Shown here piece after piece: positions 22,894 through 25,070 of a stretch of DNA of 25,070 nt; positions within the stretch are counted from its first letter, which is position 1, and the number at the start of each line of letters is the position of its first letter. Origin of the DNA: Firmicutes bacterium HGW-Firmicutes-10 (lineage in GTDB: Bacteria > Bacillota_I > Bacilli_A > Erysipelotrichales > Erysipelotrichaceae); contig PHAF01000005.1 in the NCBI GenBank assembly GCA_002841605.1, forward strand, positions 1-25,070. Reading direction: 5' to 3'. The translations under genes and the position numbers were made by a program. The notes below the pieces were generated by a model, which had not been told where the DNA came from, searched no databases, and saw only the letters and a list, made by a program, of their open reading frames with translations.

Positions 22894-22924
22894 ATTATAG
22901 GTTAAACTTGTGCAATTTCCACAA
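22894..22924 (-). promoter_or_regulatory. Promoter of the lipoprotein gene
   Basis: A perfect -10 TATAAT (22894-22899) lies about 22 bases before the gene on the minus strand. The best -35 is TTGTGG (22919-22924) with a long 19-base spacer, so the call rests mainly on the -10. Confidence 0.5.
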
Positions 22925-23024
22925 ATTTATGACAAGATGCATTTGGATGAGAATAAGTTACTCAAAACAAAAGTTACGCTATCCAATTTGAGTACGTCAT
23001 AAACAAATATTGTCCGTTATTGAG

Positions 23025-23042
23025 TTTCGATGATGATCGAAA
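23025..23042. repeat. Inverted repeat with TTTCGAT arms (operator-like)
   Basis: TTTCGAT, spacer GATG, ATCGAAA. The total length is 18 bases, like the palindrome at 20922, and the arms share its TTTCGA half-site. It lies upstream of the lipoprotein gene, in a 280-base gap with no gene. Confidence 0.55.
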
Positions 23043-23062
23043 TTGAATTAAGATTCGGTCTA

Positions 23063-23084
23063 TATTTCGACTATAATCGAAATA
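23063..23084. repeat. Inverted repeat with TATTTCGA arms over a promoter-like element
   Basis: TATTTCGA, spacer CTATAA, TCGAAATA. The arms are identical to the outer eight bases of the palindrome at 20922, with a wider centre. On the minus strand it contains TATAGT, 17 bases after TTGTCG, a possible promoter toward the lipoprotein gene; on the plus strand its centre contains TATAAT. Confidence 0.55.
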
Positions 23085-23123
23085 CACTTTAACGACAAAC
23101 ATAATCAACCAATGAAATCTCGG

Positions 23124-23145
23124 AAAAAAAAGCACTTTCGTGCTT
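23124..23145 (-). terminator. Terminator of tRNA-Leu
   Basis: On the minus strand AAGCAC, loop GAAA, GTGCTT followed by a run of Ts, ten bases after the CCA end of the tRNA. Confidence 0.88.
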
Positions 23146-23154
23146 CAACTTCAA

Positions 23155-23237
23155 TGGTGCGCGTGAAGGGACTCGAACCCCCATGGTTGCCCGCTAGATC
23201 CTAAGTCTAGTGCGTCTGCCAATTTCGCCACACGCGC
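23155..23237 (-). tRNA. tRNA-Leu(UAG)
   Basis: Read on the minus strand, the acceptor arm pairs GCGCGTG with CACGCGC and is followed by an encoded ACCA. The D arm is GGCGAAATTGGCAGACGC. The anticodon stem CTAGA/TCTAG holds the loop CTTAGGA with anticodon TAG at 23201-23203, reading CUA and other CUN codons as leucine. A variable arm, as expected for the long-arm leucine tRNAs, precedes the T arm GGGGGTTCGAGTCCC. It has its own promoter and terminator. Confidence 0.96.
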
Positions 23238-23248
23238 AGTGCCAATTT

Positions 23249-23277
23249 ATTATAACAACAACTGGCATTGAAATCAA
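23249..23277 (-). promoter_or_regulatory. Promoter of tRNA-Leu
   Basis: TTGATT (23272-23277) and a perfect TATAAT (23249-23254) are 17 bases apart on the minus strand. The -35 overlaps the stop codon of the HAD phosphatase gene. The start point falls near the tRNA 5' end. Confidence 0.75.
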
Positions 23278-24038
23278 GACTTCACTTCATCTTGATTCAT
23301 AACAAATCGCAAGGCATCCGCAACAGTATCAAAGCACTGGGAAGCCACTTCTTTGACTGCGTCCTCACCACTGCACATTGCAAATCCATTAAACCCTTTG
23401 ATCATTGGAATGTCGTTGAATGAATCTCCAATTGTATAAATAGGTCCATCGAATTCATAGTAGTCATTGATATGAAACAACCCCGACTTTTTGGTTATAC
23501 CATAAGAAACGACATCGATCCCATCATAGAACGGATAGGCTTTTATGATGCCGTGATACTTTTGGTTCCATAAATCAGCATAATAATGAGACAGTCCTTC
23601 CTGGTTGAACTTAACGAAAATACCGACAGCAGTCTTTTCTTTTATGATGTCCTTAATATCGATCAGCTGATCTACAAAGTCCTGCGTGTATGTTGCGTCA
23701 TGAAGTCCAAACTTATATCCATCACTGATGCCATAGAATGCAACCTTGTCCTGAGGGATACTGTTGACGATTTCCATGCAAATCTCAAAATCCATCAGTT
23801 GGTAAAACAGTTCTTCACGATGCTGATTCATCACGATGCTACCATTATTGCCCACTAAAAAGTCTACAGGTACTCCATACTTCTCGATTTCAGAAACGAT
23901 CGAACCAATCGATCGACCCGTAGCGATACCAAAAAGATTTCCCTGTGAGCGAAACTTATGAATCATATTCAATGTATCTTGCGAGACTTTACCATTTAAA
24001 TGCAATGTCCCGTCATAATCTGAAGCAAACAATTTCAT
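23274..24038 (-). CDS. Cof-type HAD-superfamily phosphatase
   Basis: A 254-residue HAD hydrolase of the Cof/IIB group, whose members dephosphorylate sugar phosphates, FMN or other small phosphates. Motif I is DYDGTL (7-12) with the nucleophile and acid Asp pair, motif II is ATGRS, the motif III Lys is in ITKKSGL, and motif IV is GDSFNDIPMI. A mixed alpha/beta cap lies between motifs II and III. ATG 24038 is preceded by AAGGAAGTGG with seven bases of spacing; the reading frame stays open to 24071 but lacks a site there. The gene follows the acuB terminator, and a TACAAT at 24060-24065 may be its -10. Substrate is not predictable from sequence. Confidence 0.88.
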   Translation of the reverse strand: MKLFASDYDGTLHLNGKVSQDTLNMIHKFRSQGNLFGIATGRSIGSIVSEIEKYGVPVDFLVGNNGSIVMNQHREELFYQLMDFEICMEIVNSIPQDKVAFYGISDGYKFGLHDATYTQDFVDQLIDIKDIIKEKTAVGIFVKFNQEGLSHYYADLWNQKYHGIIKAYPFYDGIDVVSYGITKKSGLFHINDYYEFDGPIYTIGDSFNDIPMIKGFNGFAMCSGEDAVKEVASQCFDTVADALRFVMNQDEVKS

Positions 24039-24070
24039 AACACCACTTCCTTGACCTCTATTGTACACCA

Positions 24071-24099
24071 AAAGAAAAGCAGATGGAAACCCATCTGCT
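24071..24099 (-). terminator. Terminator of the livF-acuB operon
   Basis: On the minus strand AGCAGATGG and CCATCTGCT form a nine-pair stem with a short loop, followed by TTTTCTTTT. It begins at the acuB stop codon. Confidence 0.85.
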
Positions 24100-24730
24100 A
24101 TAAAACCGAAACGACTTTGTACCCTTTGTCTTCCAGCAACCTTCGAACTTTGTTTTTATCGAGTTCATCAACACGAAGCACCATTTCACTTACTCCATTG
24201 CGATGAGCCGCAAAATGGGTGATATTGATGTTTTGATCAGTAAATACTTTTGCCAGTTCCATGATCACGCCCGGTTTATCTTCTTTCATCTCAATTACTA
24301 CCCGCGTGCCCTTTTGGTGATACCCCAGCAACTCCACAAACGCCTTCAGGATATCGTTTCGGGTAATGATACCCAACAATACTGAATCTTCACCGACGAC
24401 CGGCAAACAACCGATATCGCGAGTCTCCATGATATCTGCGGCTTCTTCTAGCAGGGCTTCCGGAGATATCGTGAACACTTTTTTGATCATGATATCCTTA
24501 ACTTTTGTCTTCGATAATAAATAATTGATTTCATGCATCGACAAAGATGTGGCGTTGGAAGGGCTATTCTCCGCAACGACTCCTTCTGTCACCAATCCAA
24601 CCAAACGACCACGCTCAATGACGGGCAATCGATGAATACTGTGATCATGCATCAAATCCAACACTTCCGAAATCGTTTGATCCGGATGAATGCACACCGG
24701 ATTGACGGTCATTCTGTTTTTTACGTACAT
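24098..24730 (-). CDS. acuB: AcuB-like CBS-pair/ACT domain protein
   Basis: A 210-residue regulatory protein. Two CBS domains, about 5-60 (MTVNPVCIHPDQTISEVLD) and 75-132 (VKDIMIKKVFTISPEALLE), bind adenosine nucleotides in related proteins. A C-terminal ACT domain, about 142-210 (VVIEMKEDKPGVIMELAKV), suggests amino acid binding. This order is that of Bacillus AcuB, once linked to acetoin use but present in many Firmicutes without acetoin genes. GGAGGG in the last codons of livF is its ribosome binding site and only three bases separate the two genes, so translation is coupled. The context points to sensing branched-chain amino acids or energy state for the transporter, which is inference. 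Confidence 0.88.
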   Translation of the reverse strand: MYVKNRMTVNPVCIHPDQTISEVLDLMHDHSIHRLPVIERGRLVGLVTEGVVAENSPSNATSLSMHEINYLLSKTKVKDIMIKKVFTISPEALLEEAADIMETRDIGCLPVVGEDSVLLGIITRNDILKAFVELLGYHQKGTRVVIEMKEDKPGVIMELAKVFTDQNINITHFAAHRNGVSEMVLRVDELDKNKVRRLLEDKGYKVVSVL

Positions 24731-24733
24731 AAT

Positions 24734-25070
24734 CTACCCTCCCAAGTAAACTTTCTGAATTTCTGGACTACTCAATAATTCCTCACCGGTACCACCCAAC
24801 ACGATCGTACCTGTTTCCAGTACATACGCCCAGTCTGCAATCTTTAGTGCCTGCATCGCATTTTGTTCAACAAGCAATATCGTCGTACCCTGTGCATTAA
24901 TCTCTCGAATGATGTTAAATATCTCTTTGACCAGCAAAGGAGCCAGCCCCATACTTGGTTCATCCAACAATAACAATCTTGGTCTAGCCATTAATGCCCG
25001 CGAAATCGCAAGCATCTGTTGCTCACCGCCGGATAAAGTTGATGCATCCTGATTGCGTCGGGAGTACAAA
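24734..25070 (-). CDS. livF: LivF-type branched-chain amino acid ABC transporter ATP-binding protein, C-terminal part
   Basis: The last 111 residues of an ABC ATPase; the N-terminal half with Walker A lies beyond the window edge. Visible are the ABC signature TLSGGEQQM, Walker B LLLLDEPSMGLAP and the H-loop region TTILLVEQNA. The order and the ending LLSSPEIQKVYLGG are typical of LivF, one of two ATPases of the branched-chain amino acid (LIV) uptake system. It is read into acuB with a three-base gap. The other transporter genes would be expected upstream, outside the window. Confidence 0.9.
   Translation of the reverse strand, partial: LYSRRNQDASTLSGGEQQMLAISRALMARPRLLLLDEPSMGLAPLLVKEIFNIIREINAQGTTILLVEQNAMQALKIADWAYVLETGTIVLGGTGEELLSSPEIQKVYLGG

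Overview
The window looks like chromosomal DNA of a low-GC, probably anaerobic Firmicute (Bacillota). Support comes from strong AGGAGG-type ribosome binding sites, TTGACA/TATAAT promoters, a purine riboswitch with a terminator-type switch, an MhqR-type MarR module, and AcuB next to LivF. TAA, TAG and TGA all serve as stops. The genus cannot be told from sequence reading alone. I see no insertion sequence, phage gene, CRISPR array or rRNA; the only tRNA is tRNA-Leu(UAG).

Region 1 (1-10693, all minus strand) is the most interesting part. In transcription order it holds a PucR-family regulator, a terminator-like hairpin, a DUF2877 protein (AllH/YlbF type), FdrA, a DUF1116 protein (AllG/YlbE type), an LctP-type permease, a roughly 480-bp stretch without an intact gene, a second DUF1116 protein, a ring-opening amidohydrolase of the cyanuric acid hydrolase/barbiturase family, and a cytosine-deaminase-like amidohydrolase cut by the window edge. 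In E. coli, FdrA-YlbE-YlbF homologues form the oxamate carbamoyltransferase of anaerobic allantoin breakdown. Pairing that machinery with a ring-opening amidohydrolase suggests a route in which a cyclic imide is opened to an N-carbamoyl amide acid and then split by phosphate to carbamoyl phosphate. The barbiturate-to-ureidomalonate step is my preferred example. The substrate is inference.

Region 2 (10694-17710) is a purine module. A guanine/xanthine-class riboswitch controls an NCS2 purine permease on the plus strand. Convergent to it is a tightly overlapped six-gene operon: mocA, the molybdenum, 2Fe-2S and FAD subunits of a xanthine-dehydrogenase-type hydroxylase, an unrecognised membrane protein and a THEP1-like NTPase. 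Its product may feed or complement region 1.

Region 3 (17710-25070) is mostly housekeeping or stress genes: a YpfJ-type zinc metallopeptidase, an uncharacterised methyltransferase-fold protein, ribokinase, an MhqA-like ring-cleavage dioxygenase with its MarR regulator and a perfect 18-bp operator, a small lipoprotein, tRNA-Leu, a Cof-type HAD phosphatase, AcuB and the end of LivF. Two further inverted repeats built from the operator half-site lie upstream of the lipoprotein gene.
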